A stretch of 64,000 nucleotides of DNA from Muscardinus avellanarius (GCA_963383645.1 OY726572.1:23877292-23941291); one strand, 5' to 3'; shown: positions 22,509 through 35,190, counted from the first letter of the stretch. Translations and numbers: made by a program. The notes: generated by a model not told the origin, from the letters alone.

Positions 22509-24825
22509 AATACTACTCCATTTAATTTCTTACCCATTTACTGACCTAAGTGTCATTTTACTGAGACAGAACCAGGGCCACAGATAAGGCCAGATCCAGA
22601 ATTTGCAGTTCAGCATCTATCCCTCCCTGAAGGCTGCATGCTTCCCTATGCTTGTTCCCGGAGCTCACTCCATACATAAAGGGCTGGAGGGGTTCAGCCT
22701 GGTTGCAGCTATTTTGATCTCGGCTTATCTCTTTTCCTGGGTTGTGTTTTTGCTGTTAGATTCTTCTGTAATAGTTATACTCACATGCTCCTACATGTAG
22801 ACACACAATAACATCCTTCCACATTCTGTCTGCTCCATTGGACTCAATTTTCAGCTGCAAGTATCACATCATATACAATTCTGGATAGCTCCCAGACAGT
22901 TCTCAGGACAGAGTAGGTGCTATTAATACATGACTCTATGCGACCAGATTATTTACATTCTTTTAGTTTTGCAAGCTGCTTTGTAGGTAGCTGAAAAGTT
23001 CCTGTTATTTACTCCTTAATAATCCATCACTGAGTCCCATCAGGTGCCTACTTCCTGTTATATTAAGTAGTGTTTCATTATGCTGTTATATTCAGATGAA
23101 TGCTGGGGTCACTCCCTAACCCCCCAAACTGAGACTCAAACACTGATGACTCACCAGCTCTCCTAAAAGTCTAATTAATCACTGCAGCACTGGAGCAGAA
23201 CAGCACTGGTGCAGGGGTGTCAAGCAGTTCCCCCAGCATGACTGATAGCCTCGGAGTAGAAGGCTTGGCTTGGGCCAGATAATCTTGGTAAGAATCCAGA
23301 TAGCCTTCATGATCATATTTCATTGAGGTTGGTTGAAAAGGCAACGAATGGAAAAGAAATGATGTCTAGCATTATTTTCCTTCATAATTTACTCAGGATC
23401 ACCATCTCTCATTTTGCAATGATCATCCATGGGGAGAACTTTAAATTGTTCAATCTCAGGAGGATTCCATAACCGCAGCATATGTTTAAGGGGAGATGTT
23501 TAAGAGGGATTAGAGGGTGTCAGTTGTGGGACTGCAAGGTTGGCATAGCAGAAAGTGTGCTTAGTTGAGCACTTTTGAGCACAGCCTTGTCTCCCTCCAT
23601 CTGGGAAGGCTGTTGTCTTTGTCTAAGCTCATTATTTGTCTTTCATGGAGCAAAGGAGAGGTTTTTATTTTATCAGCCAACTTACCACCAGCAATCATGA
23701 GCATGCTGAATGGGGCCACAAGCTCTGAGAAGACAGAAAAGGGACTAAAAAGACTGCCAAAGGAGAACCCTAAATTTATTGTGATTTTTAAAAGGTTCAC
23801 TCAATGTAGAATTAGAGATAGACTATTAACTAGAGCAGAGCTGTGCAAATGAATATGCAAAGGAGATGAAAAAGATCAAAATTATTTATTTATATGTTTA
23901 CATCTTAAATTAGCCTAAGCACTTCTAAAAACAAGATTTGCATCTTAGTTTTTTTCTCTTTCCATCCCTAATGATTGGGTATGATGCCTTATATTTAATA
24001 CATAATAAATGGTTGAGTTCAATATTCTATTAGTATAAAATCTTCCATAGATATTATGTTAATCTGAATGTTTGCTACTATCCAAAACAGCAAGGCATGG
24101 TAAATGTGTTATCTGGAGCATAAGGATGTATGTCACAGTGAACTCCAAAAGGATGGATTAACTGAGACAAGCTGAAACCTGGACCCCAGATACTTATTGT
24201 AGGATGCGGAACTGTCTCTGATACTGAGTATGGGAAATGTCCAGGATGGGTATCTGCAGGACACAGCAATAGACAGCTGGTTATACAGGTGTTCTAAAGA
24301 GGGGAGCAGTCCCCAGAAAAGAGAAATAGGTCAACAAGAACAAGTGATGCTCATAAACGTAGGGAGCTGGAAATTTTGTAGGTAGCTGGGACATGGTTAT
24401 TGCACTATATCCTGATGAGGTTTCCAAATCCTCAACATGAGGGCAACCTCTTGTTTAACAGAGACTAGGGCATGAGTCAAAGATTTATGTACCATGAAAT
24501 AAAGTGGAACCCAGGTATTATTTCATGCAAGGATGCCTTTGTGCTAAATCTTAGAACACTCAGTGGTTCTTAAATTGCCCCTGCCAAGTCAGATCTGAAG
24601 CCAGACATGGGGTGGGGCAGGGTGAGGTACAGGGGCCTGAGCCTGCAAGCAGTAGGGCTGCATGACCTTGGCTATGGGCAGAGAAACAGCCACTCAGAAT
24701 GGCCTAGCTAGCAGAGTCAGATTCTGTATTGTATGTTGTTTTAAATCCTTTGGTAGCATTTAAATGATCTGAAAATGTTTATGTGCTGAGTCAATGTGGG
24801 AAGAACATTCGACTACTTATGATGC
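22509..24825. other. Unassigned intronic sequence
   Basis: No recognised repeat, exon or RNA gene in this 2.3 kb. Confidence 0.5.
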
Positions 24826-24829
24826 ACTT

Positions 24830-24960
24830 AGGCCAGTGGTTCTTCAAGTATGGTTCCTGGCTCAGCAGCATCAGTATCACCGGGGAACTTGTTATAAATG
24901 CACATCATCAGGACTGGACCCAGATCTACTCAGTCAGAAACTCAGGAGGCGGTGGTGGTG
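24830..24960 (-). mobile_element. MER5A remnant
   Basis: 'ccagtggttcttcaagtatggttcctggctcagcagcatcagtatcaccggggaacttgttataaatgcacat...actcagtcagaaactcagg' is a close reverse-complement match to MER5A, a hAT-Charlie DNA transposon. Confidence 0.8.
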
Positions 24961-25129
24961 GTTCCTTGGTGTCTAGAACAGAGACAGGCCCCTAGTGTAT
25001 GCTTAGGTAGCATTTGTTGAGTAAATGAATAAAGACATTGCACTAAATTTGGATGGAAGCCAAATTCCATCCCTTTTCCAGTCCCCATCCACCCTATGAT
25101 TCTATTAAAAGTGGACATGTCTACTTATT

Positions 25130-25800
25130 CACATAGCAGGAAGGAAAAGGTAAGTTCAGTTCTCTGATCAGCGCAAGCTTTGACTTAAAACTGATGTCGA
25201 ATACACATATCCCGAGCAACATCATTCCATCGAAATTGGAGGACAACAACTTGAGAGGAAGAAGGACCGTCTCAGCAAAGAGCACACGTGCCTCTGGTTT
25301 CTCTGGGAAGCAGTGCAGCTTGTTTATGAAACGGGTTGTTACTTTCACTCATGGTGTGTCCTGCTTTAACCCACCAACACATTAGTTCCAGCAGGAGAGC
25401 AAAGGAGGGGAGGACTCGACGGGAAGGGGTACAGAGAACGCATGGAAATACGAAACCAGGCAAGAGAAACACAGAAGGCCTCCTCTTCTTCCAAACAAAC
25501 CGAATTTGTCTCAGGGGTTTTTCATAGGTATCTAATGTTTTTAACTAACCGTACTTAACTTAATTACTTTAAAGGTGAATTGGACGCTGGAAATTCATTT
25601 ACATAGCAGCAACTCTAATGCTTATAAATTGAACCATCAATTAAGCTCTTAAGAACAAATGCATAGGCTGTACATGAAATATCTATCCAGTAGGATTAAT
25701 CAAAAGTAAATCATATAAAATATCACCCTTGGACTGACTGGGAGAATATGCTACCTCTACTCTAAATGATGGTATTGCGGGGCTTGCTTTAATATTCCCT
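25130..25800. other. Repeat-free, CpG-retaining intronic block; candidate conserved element
   Basis: About fifteen CpGs in roughly 650 bp (a typical intron is strongly depleted), no recognisable repeat, and several homeodomain/TCF-like words on a background of mixed composition (for example ggattaatcaaaag near 25692). Whether it is conserved cannot be judged from one sequence. Confidence 0.3.
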
Positions 25801-25808
25801 ATTAATGA

Positions 25809-25809
<1 letters not shown>

Positions 25810-25849
<40 letters not shown>
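25810..25849. repeat. (TA)n microsatellite
   Basis: Twenty pure TA units. Confidence 0.95.
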
Positions 25850-25850
<1 letters not shown>

Positions 25851-28800
25851 CCATAACCTCTTCCTTCTGAATCAGAAATTCATTTCATCTTCAACATTGT
25901 TACTGTAAAATATATCAGGATGTGTTTTCTGTGGAAGACATGGAGCCAGCCACTGGTGAAGTACTGAGAAATAAAACATGGTCTTTGTTTTTGAGGAGAG
26001 GAGAGACAGGGCTGCAGGTCCTTGATGGCTTGGATCAGGGTTGCTTAACAAGAGTGGGGTAAAGGCATCAGGCACCGGGAAGAAGAATCAGGGCTTGCGT
26101 GTGAGACTCCACATCCACCTGGACTGGACCCAGCTGGGTTCTGTGGATCTCCAGTGCTTTGTTGTTCCTGGCGAATAGACCGAGTTTGATGACAATACTT
26201 TGGTCCAGTAGTTTTGTTTAAGAATGAAACCAAGAGCACAGATGGGGAAACTGCTGTTCATAAAGGTTCTTAAGGATGATTTTGGGGACCAGATGTAACA
26301 CAAGGGCAGGCTTGTCTAAGCGAGGGAGGTAACCCAAAGCTTCTCAGTTATTCAGCTGTCAGTTTCAGATTAAATGGAGAGAAGTGTTCTGATTTTTAAA
26401 AAATCAACTTCATAGTGGTAATACTGGCATAGATCCTTGGCCAAATTTAAAAACAGATTTCTAACCAGATGGTTTGGGAGCATTTAGAAAGGAACACCAG
26501 GATCACTGAAAAGCCACTGTGGGTAAACTCAGAACCAGGCAGGCAAACCAATGTCGTTTTCTCTTCTATCAGCACGAAGCTTGGCAGGCTGGGGAGCGCA
26601 GGGAAGAGTGTGCATCTCATCTGAGCTTTTGATGAAATCTCTCCTGCTATCTTTTAATAAGATAGATGTGGATTAGCAGATAACGATATTAAGTGGATTT
26701 ACTCAAGCATCAATAGCGAGGAGGGTGGATTAATGTCTTAAAGGTGTCCTCTGCCCTCTCCTGTCTAGCATTCTTATCCAACACCAGGATGAGGGGCTAG
26801 AGGCTGGCCCATCACATTTTCTAACAGCTCCATCCTGGTAGCTTGGTCCTGAGATTTGGGTATCTTCAGTTGTCTTGACAATTCTCCTTTTTCAAGTACT
26901 GGTTCCCTCTCATTCCCAAGTTCTCTTCCCCAACCCAGCCAAGGGCAAAGGCACATTCATCAGACAGTGATGTATGGTGTTTTCTCCAGGTGTCCCAAGA
27001 CAGAATGAGCTGCCTTGGAAGGGTAGTGCAGGTCCTTGTTAGGATGTTTTTAGGAGGTCATCCTAAAAAGGTCATCTCGGGGAGATATTTAGTAGGATGG
27101 TCGCCAAAGTTTTCCTCTGTTCCTTTATTCTCTGAGGGAGCAGCATGCAGTGGAAAGAATACTAGCTTTCAAAACAGAACTGACTTTAACAGAAGCTGCT
27201 GGAGAAATCTGTGAAGAGAGCTCAGGAAATCAGAGGGTCTGTGGAAGGCCCACTGCGAACCTTCGGAAGGTTCCCTGAGATTTTTAACATCAGCAAGGCA
27301 TGGGGATGAGGGTGTCCCAGGATCAATGCAGTGAGTGTTAAAGGGGATGGAGAGAAAGCAGGTGCTGAGCTCCAACAAGAGACTCTGCTCTGTCTACGTG
27401 GCTGTCTCTGCAGCTCCAAGGTGAGCGACTTGGGGTGTAAAGTGGTGGCTTGGACTAGCTGCTCCTTTGAGGCCTTCCCAGACCTAAAGTCTTTGAAGCC
27501 CAGCTCTGCTTGGCTTTGAGATGACATTACAGTGGGACCCTTTGGATGCCTCAATGATTTTTGTCTTGGAGCTCTCTAAAGACTCTCTGTGGGGGTCTGT
27601 ATGTGTGTGTATGCAGACTTGTACACACACTGCCTGTAGTCTCATAGCCCCTTACTATTAGACCTTAGTTGGAACTATATTTTTATTTTATGTATTTATT
27701 TACTCTACAAATATATTTTGGTCAACTACTTTAGCAGACAATGCCTTATGACACATTCCCCAAAGTTGTTTTCTATGAGTAAAATCCCTTCCTACCATAT
27801 CTAACACTTGGCATACTGAGGGCAGGATGTTTAGAGTACCTTAGGTAAGTTCACAGAAGTTGGATGAACCTAGTTGGTGGGCTAGGTATTTCCCACCTAA
27901 CCCCAGACCTCCTCTGCCCTCCTCCTCTCTGCAGGGGATGGAGCTGCGTGGAGTCCATCCATGGTTCCTTTGCTTTCTGGCTTCCAGTTGAGTTTTTCCA
28001 GTGGGAACATCACAGGAGATCAGAGGGAGGAAGGAGAATGGTATTGGAGTATTTATTTCCCTACTCACACTCCTACAGCATTGCATCAACTGTCCCTGGG
28101 CAGGGGTGACAGCCCCTCTCAGGGTGTCCTTCTCTATACAACTCCTCTTAATTATAGTGACGATGCTTAGCTCCAGGGCGGGCTAGTGATGGCCTGCGGT
28201 CCCTAGCTCTGGGTACTCCTGTATCATGGTGGTTTTCTTCTCATGCTTGTACCTTGAGAAGAATTTCCTTTTCTAAACACTTCAATTGATTCAATTTGAA
28301 TGTACTACCTCTCTCTTCCTGATAACTCTAATCCATCCCAACCTCCTCATCCTGAGAGGAAAAACCTCAGGAATTGACTTGCCGAAAGTTACTCTAACTA
28401 GAGAGAGAGCCAGGATTCATGCTGAAGAAGTCCATAGTGAATATATAGAAAATTGACCTAGATCTTTTTCTGTTTTCTGGTTTAGTTTTCTTCCTCAGTC
28501 CCTAGGAGATGCTGTCAGGAGGTTTCACAGTGTAATTAATTATGCTGGTAAAGCCAATGAATGGGGCTATGATTTAACACATCTCCTAGAGATGCTGATA
28601 AATTAAATAACGAAATGTACATTTCAGTTTCAGTTAAGGGGATCCAAACCTAGTTGAGGAAAAGAGCGTAATCTCACCATCCTTTCTTTATACAATTCTT
28701 ATAATGTGATTCCTTCTCTTTACCCTCCCCCCCCCCAACTCCAGCTCTTTGCTTAGGAATCTGCTATCATTCCACATGAAGGAATCAAATGAAATGACTT

Positions 28801-29220
28801 ACCTACCCCAAGCACTTTAAAAAAGTGTAACATGCTTTATAACCTAAAAATATGATATTCAACCCATAAGTACCTGATTCAAGGATAACATATGCTTATG
28901 AAGAATCTTTTTGCCTCTTACATATATCAAATCCAAGATCTTTAAGCCACAATCTTAAGAGCCAGTAGAAACTTCATCTGCAACTCACGTTTTCATTAAA
29001 GATATACGGTAGATACCATATACAGACAATATAGATTATAGACACTATATACAGACAATATACATTGAAATCTTGGTTCAGGGCCACTGTATACGGTTGT
29101 GTAGGCTGTGTACTGCCCAATAATGTCACATCTAAGGGCTTCACATTACAGATGCTGCTAGAGATTTTCATATTATGACAACTTCCCAGAATATCATAGT
29201 AGAGTGTATTTTTTTTTTCT
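25850..29220. other. Unassigned intronic sequence with small remnants
   Basis: A MIR scrap near 28375-28440 ('gacttgccgaaagttactctaactagagagagagccagg'), a short GT/AC-rich patch near 27598-27630 and a C10 run at about 28728 are the only recognisable items. Confidence 0.5.
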
Positions 29221-29223
29221 ATT

Positions 29224-29477
29224 AAAAATGGAGCCGGAGCCAGAGCCAGGTGTGGTGGCACAAACTTCTAATCCTAGTACTTGGGAGGCTGAGACAGTAG
29301 GATTGCGCAGGTTCGAAGCTAGCCTCAGATTTAGTGAAGCTCCCAGCAATTTAGTGAGATCCTGTTTTCAAATAAAACATAATATAGTTCTGGGAGTATA
29401 CGCCAGAGGTAGAAAGTCCCTGGGTTCTATCCCCAGTACCACACCAAAAAAAAAAAAAAAAGAAAAAAAATGGAGCC
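29224..29477 (+). mobile_element. B1-dID SINE, first of a tandem pair
   Basis: A full-length dimer with an A-rich tail is flanked by exact 12-bp repeats aaaaatggagcc at 29224-29235 and 29466-29477, a clean target-site duplication. Confidence 0.92.
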
Positions 29478-29653
29478 AGATGTGGTGGCACTTGCCTACA
29501 GTCTCATTACTTCATTACTTGGGAAGCTGAGGCAAAAAGATTACAGGTTCAAGGCCAGCCTTATCAATGTAGTGAGACTCTGTTTCAAAAATAAAAGGTA
29601 AAGTTGGCCTTGGGGCAAAGCTCAGAGGTAGAATGTCCCTGGGTCCAATGTCC

Positions 29654-29697
<44 letters not shown>

Positions 29698-29734
29698 ACA
29701 CACACACACACACACACACATACACACACACACG
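29475..29734 (+). mobile_element. B1-dID SINE, second of the pair, with (CA)n tail
   Basis: It starts at or within the downstream target-site duplication of the first copy, so it landed at that junction. Its ID half ends 'gggtccaatgtccagtaac' and runs straight into an interrupted (CA)n of about 75 bp. Confidence 0.9.
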
Positions 29735-29739
29735 TGTAT

Positions 29740-30110
29740 GATTTTATGAGTTTATGGAAGTTCTTTAACTTTATCCTGCTATTCTAATCTGATCAACAAA
29801 CATCCCTTAGAAGAAAGATAGCAAATATTCAAATATTTGACAATGGGTACCCTAACATTCTTTGCCCATTAATGAGGACCTCATTAATCACTGTGACTCC
29901 CTTTCCCTCCAAGTATGGCTGCATCCCACACCATGTGCCAAGGCAACCACTCCCAGCCAATGGGGTTGGCACGTTGTCTGACATCCACGTCTGTTACCCC
30001 CCAAAGGGTCCCTCACAAGGATTTCAAGATAGTAAACTGACAAAGCCTAGAATGTGATGGCAACTATTGTTTATGTGAAGAAACAAAACTTCCACCAGAG
30101 CTTCGGGAAG
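29740..30110. promoter_or_regulatory. Two adjacent inverted repeats in unique sequence; possible homeodomain-type site
   Basis: attaatgag-gac-ctcattaat (29868-29888) has perfect 9-bp arms with TAAT/ATTA cores facing each other. caaatatt-ca-aatatttg lies 30 bp to the left (29822-29839). This is a motif-level observation only. Confidence 0.2.
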
Positions 30111-30830
30111 GTTCTCCATGTGTCTGTATCCATTCCCTCTGTTGGTAATACCTCCTCTCCACCAACCTCTGCTTCACCTCAGTCCACTGCTCAGATGTGA
30201 ACAGAGCTTGGTCTGTGTCAGGCACTGTGCTTGCAGCGGGAGCCCAGCCCCGGGCTTAGCACCACAGGTCCCTGCTGCCCCCCTTGCCTGCCTCCCTTCC
30301 CTCCTCTGTAAGTGCCATGTGGACCCTGCTCCGCTGTTCTCCACTAATCGGCACTTGACGGTGATTTGCAAAGCTTTGTAAAACTCATTATAACTCTTTT
30401 GTGTGTCTGGATCCTGTATTCCTATCAAGAGGGCAAACCCCTTACAGACAGAATCTTTTTCTTTCTTTTAGAGTCAACACTATCCTTGCATGGGAAATCC
30501 ATAGACCCTATTGTTTTGGTCATGTGGGGGGCCCGGAAAAAATAAGGTATGATCATTTATTATAAATAATCCCTGGCCACCTTTCTCATCCAAGGCTAAG
30601 AAAATGAATATAGTTATGATTATTGCTCTCTTGGTCCAGAAAATAAATTTAACATTTTTTTCTTTCCTTTTAAGTCTAAAACCACAAAACTAATCGAGAG
30701 CTCCTGAAATTGTTATACTACTATCACTTGTAATAAGTAATAATAGCACAAGTCAAGATACAATTTCTCATGCCATTACTATTAACTTCCTTCTGATTCT
30801 TCCCCTCCCTCTCAATTTGACCAAATGCAT
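30110..30830. other. Unassigned intronic sequence
   Basis: Nothing recognised. Confidence 0.5.
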
Positions 30831-31640
30831 TTCAGTAAGTACACGTGGGAGCTGAAGGATGATGAAGAATTATGGTTTTCGGTATTTATTCCGTGCTCTC
30901 CTGATATTGCGGCTATATTCCTCCTAGATGAGATGGCATTTTGACTGCGGGTGATATGATTAATGTCCAAATACGGCTGGAAAAGCAGGAGCGGAGCTAC
31001 TGTGACTGGGCTGAGAGGAGAGGGGGAGATATCCTTCATTGGTGTCTAGCCATTTAGGCTAGGAAGTACACTTACTGCCAGCACACAAAACTGTAAACAG
31101 AAGATTTTTGAAGTGCACCCCATTCCAGGAACCCAGAGCATACGGAGTGTGTAAGAAGAAAGGTTGCCTCTGGGGAGATCTCTGAGGCTTTCTACATCCT
31201 GAGTCTCTTCTCTGTAAAATGGGGGTCCTGGAATCACTCACTGGTAGGGGTGTTGTCACGAGCGTTGGGATCAGGGTAGCGGGTACTGGGGTGCAGGTTG
31301 GGTTCTGTGCTGGAGCATCTGGCAGAGGGGAGACGAGGGTCCCCCATCTAGCCGGGCTCCGCTTGCCTCGCTCCAGCCTTTCTCTCATTTGTCTTTGCTC
31401 TTTTGCCTGCCAAGAGCTGGGGGACTTTTTCTAATTTGTGAAAAGAAGCCGTTTGCACTCGCAGCTGCCGTGATTGAGATAAGTACGTAACGGCGTTATT
31501 ATTCAGCCAAAGGAAAACACTTTTTCCTAATGAGTGTCTGTTCCTCCCACCAGTGGAGAGAGTGGAGAGTTGGATCATCATTCTAATTGAGCAGTCAGAA
31601 ACAGCCGGAGAGGCCGCGGACTCAGAGTCACAGGAGCGCA
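30830..31640. other. CpG-enriched unique block; candidate regulatory element
   Basis: The second half (31245-31640) contains about seventeen CpGs in 400 bp, including 'gtacgtaacggcgttatt' and 'gccggagaggccgcgg'. No repeat is recognisable. Words such as gagataag (GATA-like), acgtaac (bZIP-like) and attctaattgagcag (homeodomain-like) cluster near 31475-31595. This could be an enhancer or a small weak promoter; the sequence alone does not decide. Confidence 0.3.
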
Positions 31641-31925
31641 GCATTTTGAGGCTAGAAGCTCACTTGTTCCAAACCCTCCCATTTTGCAGAAAAAGAGTCC
31701 AGATATGGAGTCAAATTGCTCTCCTCTGAAGAAAGAAGATGGTTTAGGCTCGCTGGTTGCATTCTTGAGACTGGCTGGTGGCAGCTGGAGTGAGAACCCC
31801 AGTGCCCTGATTGACAGCTCTGCAAATCAGAAGCAGAAGTCTGCTCCCACCGCTAATCCGTGACCCTCTGGTTTTGCAGCAGAGACTCCGACATCTGAGC
31901 ACTTCTCTGGCCTGCTTCTACATTC

Positions 31926-31960
31926 AGGTTGAGGTTGAGGTTGAGGTTCAGTTTGAGGGA
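31926..31960 (+). repeat. Short (GGTTGA)n array
   Basis: The hexamer is repeated about four times with a degenerate fifth. It is not the vertebrate telomere unit. Confidence 0.85.
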
Positions 31961-31986
31961 TGCCTCATGTCACAAGTACTTGGAAT

Positions 31987-31988
<2 letters not shown>

Positions 31989-32031
<43 letters not shown>

Positions 32032-32222
32032 ACTGAAGATTGAACCCAGGGGTATTCTACCTCCAAGCTACACCCCAGCCCTATTTTTTATTCTTTATTT
32101 TGGAACAGGGTCTCACTAAGTTGCAGAGGACCTCACTAAGTAGCTGAGGCTGGCCGAAACCACAATCCTCCTGTCTCGGCCTTTCAAGTACTGGGATTAC
32201 AAGCATGCACCACTACGCCCGG
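31989..32222 (-). mobile_element. B1-dID SINE with (GT)n tail
   Basis: A pure GT array (31989-32028) is followed by 'tttactgaagattgaacccaggggtattctacctccaagctacaccccagcc' (ID half) and a full B1 half. Confidence 0.93.
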
Positions 32223-32279
32223 CACTCCTGAAGTTCTGATGTATCCATTGCCACACACATATCCCTGATGCCACTCTCT

Positions 32280-33870
32280 GAAATTCTCTCATTTGCCTCT
32301 AACCTGCCTCCCCCCTGCCCCACTCACCATTATTGCTCAGACCCAAAGTCCTGAACTCCAGCTTCCCCCTCTGCCCATCATCCCCATGGAGGGCCTCGCC
32401 TTTCCCCCACAGCTCACACTCTTCCATGGAAATCTTTTCCCATTCCAGCCCCTTATTCCTGACCCACTTACTCTTTCTGGGTCTTGGGATGTCTTCCCCC
32501 AACAGCCAGGCCTGCCTCTCAGCAGGCTCTTTCTCTTTCTCAAGTCAATCTTCCTGTTCCCGCCTTCCTCTCCTCTCTCCTCTCTCCTGAGTGGTTGCTC
32601 TTCTCTTCCAACATTTGTCTGCGCCCCATCAGCTTATTGGCATCAGTAGGGGTGTTCATTTCAATGTGCCCCAATGATGGCTCCTCACACACACTGCCTT
32701 GACTTAAGCTTGGACAGTACCTTTCCTCGTCAGCACATCTCCTGGGACCCTGCCACCCACACTGCCGCTCCTCGGCCATGAGCCCACACTTCAATGTTCC
32801 TCGATGGCCACATGATTCCTTCTTTTACCTGGCTTTGCTCTCCTTCTTCTGGAGCCATTCCTCCGGCCTCATTGTAAACCCCCACACGAGACTTCTTCAT
32901 ATCCTGGAAGCTCCCTCGGATCTCCATTACCATCCAGCCCAGACTTCATGGGTATCGGTGTTACCTATGGCCTTGTCCACCCTGGGGATGCACATCCTTG
33001 GGTCTCCACTGACCCTGTCTCACCTGCCACTGGGCGGCTCTCCCCTTGTGCTCTTTCTCCAGGGCCTCAGGGGCTGAGCCTTGTCATGTTTTAGCCCACT
33101 GATCCCTGTGCACACGAGAGCTCTGATCCCAGCAGGACCCAGTGTTTCACTCATCTTCAGTTTGCTCCTCATGCCTTGCTCCAAGCTCCCCTAGTCTGTT
33201 CCAGGGTACTCCTGGCTCCCTATGTGTCTTGCATAGCATGTCCCCAGAGAGACTGGACTGCCCAGCAGGGCTCCTTCTCCACCTTACTTTTCCCTGAACT
33301 TCTGTCCTCTGAGTCAAAGGGACAAGGACCCTCCCCACTTCATCCTTTCCAAACACTCTAGACTCTTCCTTGTCTTCCAATTTCTCTGTTCCTTGCTCAT
33401 TCTTCTTTTTCTCCCCTCAACCAATGCCTTCCAGTTTCTACAATCATTGCCTTTCCTTTCCTATTAAATCTTAATGTCTTATTTTCCATTTGCCTGACAT
33501 GGTGCCCTTTGCAGCTTTACTTCTGTGTCTGCAATTAGAATGATCCCTAGAGATGCTCTACCAGAGGTCGCCAGCTACTTCCTAGCTGTCCAGCCCAAAG
33601 GTCTTTGGGCCCCTGCTGGCATCCTCAGAAGGCCTTACTGGAAATTCTCTGACCCTTCATTTCCATGTTGCTAACTGGTCTGCTGCTTCTGCCAACTCCG
33701 CCCACCCCTCCCCTGGCCTCTTTTCTTTGGAGGACATCCCTAGGCCTGCTGGGTCCTTAGCAGTCTTCTTTTCTGGAAGGCATGAGTCCTTCCAATGGCC
33801 CTACTTCTGTGAAAACTTTATTGCAACTCTTGCTTCAATTTTTCTCTGGATTTCTTGCTAGCATTTTCTC
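32280..33870 (+). other. Pyrimidine-rich unassigned sequence, about 1.6 kb
   Basis: The plus strand is visibly enriched in C and T throughout, without being a simple repeat. The many overlapping open frames here follow from that composition. It may be a repeat family I do not recognise. Confidence 0.4.
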
Positions 33871-33874
33871 TTAA

Positions 33875-34300
33875 AAATTTTTATCATGGTAAAATACACA
33901 TCACATAAAATTAGTCATTTGGTAACTTGTATGCGTATAGTTCAGTGGTATTAAATACATTCAAACTGTTGAAAAACCAGCACCACCATCTACTACTGGA
34001 CTTTTTATTGCAAAACTCAATTTCATTCACTTAAATGATAAATCTTTTTTTTCCCAACCCTGGGCAACTGCTAATTTTCTTTATGTTTCTATGAATTTGC
34101 AGACTTCAAATATTCCTTATAAATGGAATCAAACATAATATGTTTTTTGTGACTGACTTATTTATAATAATGTCTTCAAGGTTCATCCATGTTGGGACAT
34201 ATGTCAGAGTTTTTTTTCTTTTTAAGACTGAGTAATATTCCATTGTATATATGTACCACATTTTGTTTATCCATTAATCTGCTGATGGATACTTAACATT
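33875..34300 (-). mobile_element. L1M 3' end, antisense
   Basis: Reads as the reverse complement of an old L1M 3' region: 'atcatggtaaaatacacatcacataaaattagtcattt', 'agttcagtggtattaaatacattcaaactgttg', 'ggttcatccatgttgggacatatgtcagag', 'gagtaatattccattgtatatatgtaccacattttgtttatcc'. Confidence 0.9.
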
Positions 34301-34560
34301 TAATACATTTGTAATGATATCCTCTTTGCTAGAACCAATAATAGGCACAGGTGCACACTGAAAAATAAAATAGATATTATCCCTGCCCAAGAGGAGCGTA
34401 AAGCCCTGAGTCACATCTTTCTGAATGTGAGACTTTCAAAAGTATAAACCATGGCTGGTTCCCATGTCCTCAGTCCCTAAACAGAGCTTCTAGCACAGAA
34501 TTAATGCCCAGTAAATATTTTCTGAATGAGTGAATGAATGAACTCAATAAACACTTGTGA
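34300..34560. other. L2/MIR-like scraps
   Basis: 'aaacagagcttctagcacagaattaatgcccagtaaatattttctgaatgagtgaatgaatgaa' resembles the shared 3' end of MIR/L2. Confidence 0.5.
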
Positions 34561-35190
34561 TCAGATCGGTTTTATAAATACTTAATTTGAAATCTTTCTA
34601 TTTAAAGTCTCACCCCAGAAAGGGTTTGTAGCTGAAGTTACCTCCATGTACAGAGTGGATCACTCAAGCTTTTATTACTGAGAGGTTCTCGTTACTCCAT
34701 AAATCTTGAGCTCCCCCAATGTAAATTGCCATTGAACAAGCAGAACGGCGACATGGGCATTCTTTTTATCAAGGGCTTAGTATTAAGACAGATTAACTCG
34801 AAGGGAACCGCACCAGCTTGGGTATCTGCCCCATCCCTCATTCTTATTGTGATTAATGAGATGGGGCACATATTTTTTTTTCTACTCTGCCTGAAAACAT
34901 ATTGAGTTTATGCCTCATCCTACAATGTTAAATATTGTCTTAGAATTACATTATCTCTTACACAGATGGATGGGCCTGGTGCTGTGTGTACCGCTGACAG
35001 TTTTCTTGAAGTGGAACTAGGATTGCTGAGGAAATCATTCAGCTGTGATTACAGCTGGAAAGCATGCAGGGAACTCCAGGGAAGACCAAAATGCACAGGT
35101 ATACAGTGAATCCGAAAGCAAAGGATTAATGGAAGACAAGAGCGTGCTCAGAGGTGGGCATGTCTTTTGTAAGCAACTAATTAGTAAGAA
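34560..35190. other. Repeat-free intronic block, possibly conserved
   Basis: No repeat is recognised. It contains several CpGs ('gaacggcgacatggg', 'ctcgaagggaaccgcacc') and AT-rich words such as tgtgattaatgagatgg. Conservation is untested. Confidence 0.25.

Noticed and set aside
31926..31960. Interstitial telomeric repeat
   Set aside because: The unit is GGTTGA, not GGTTAG, and there are only about four copies.
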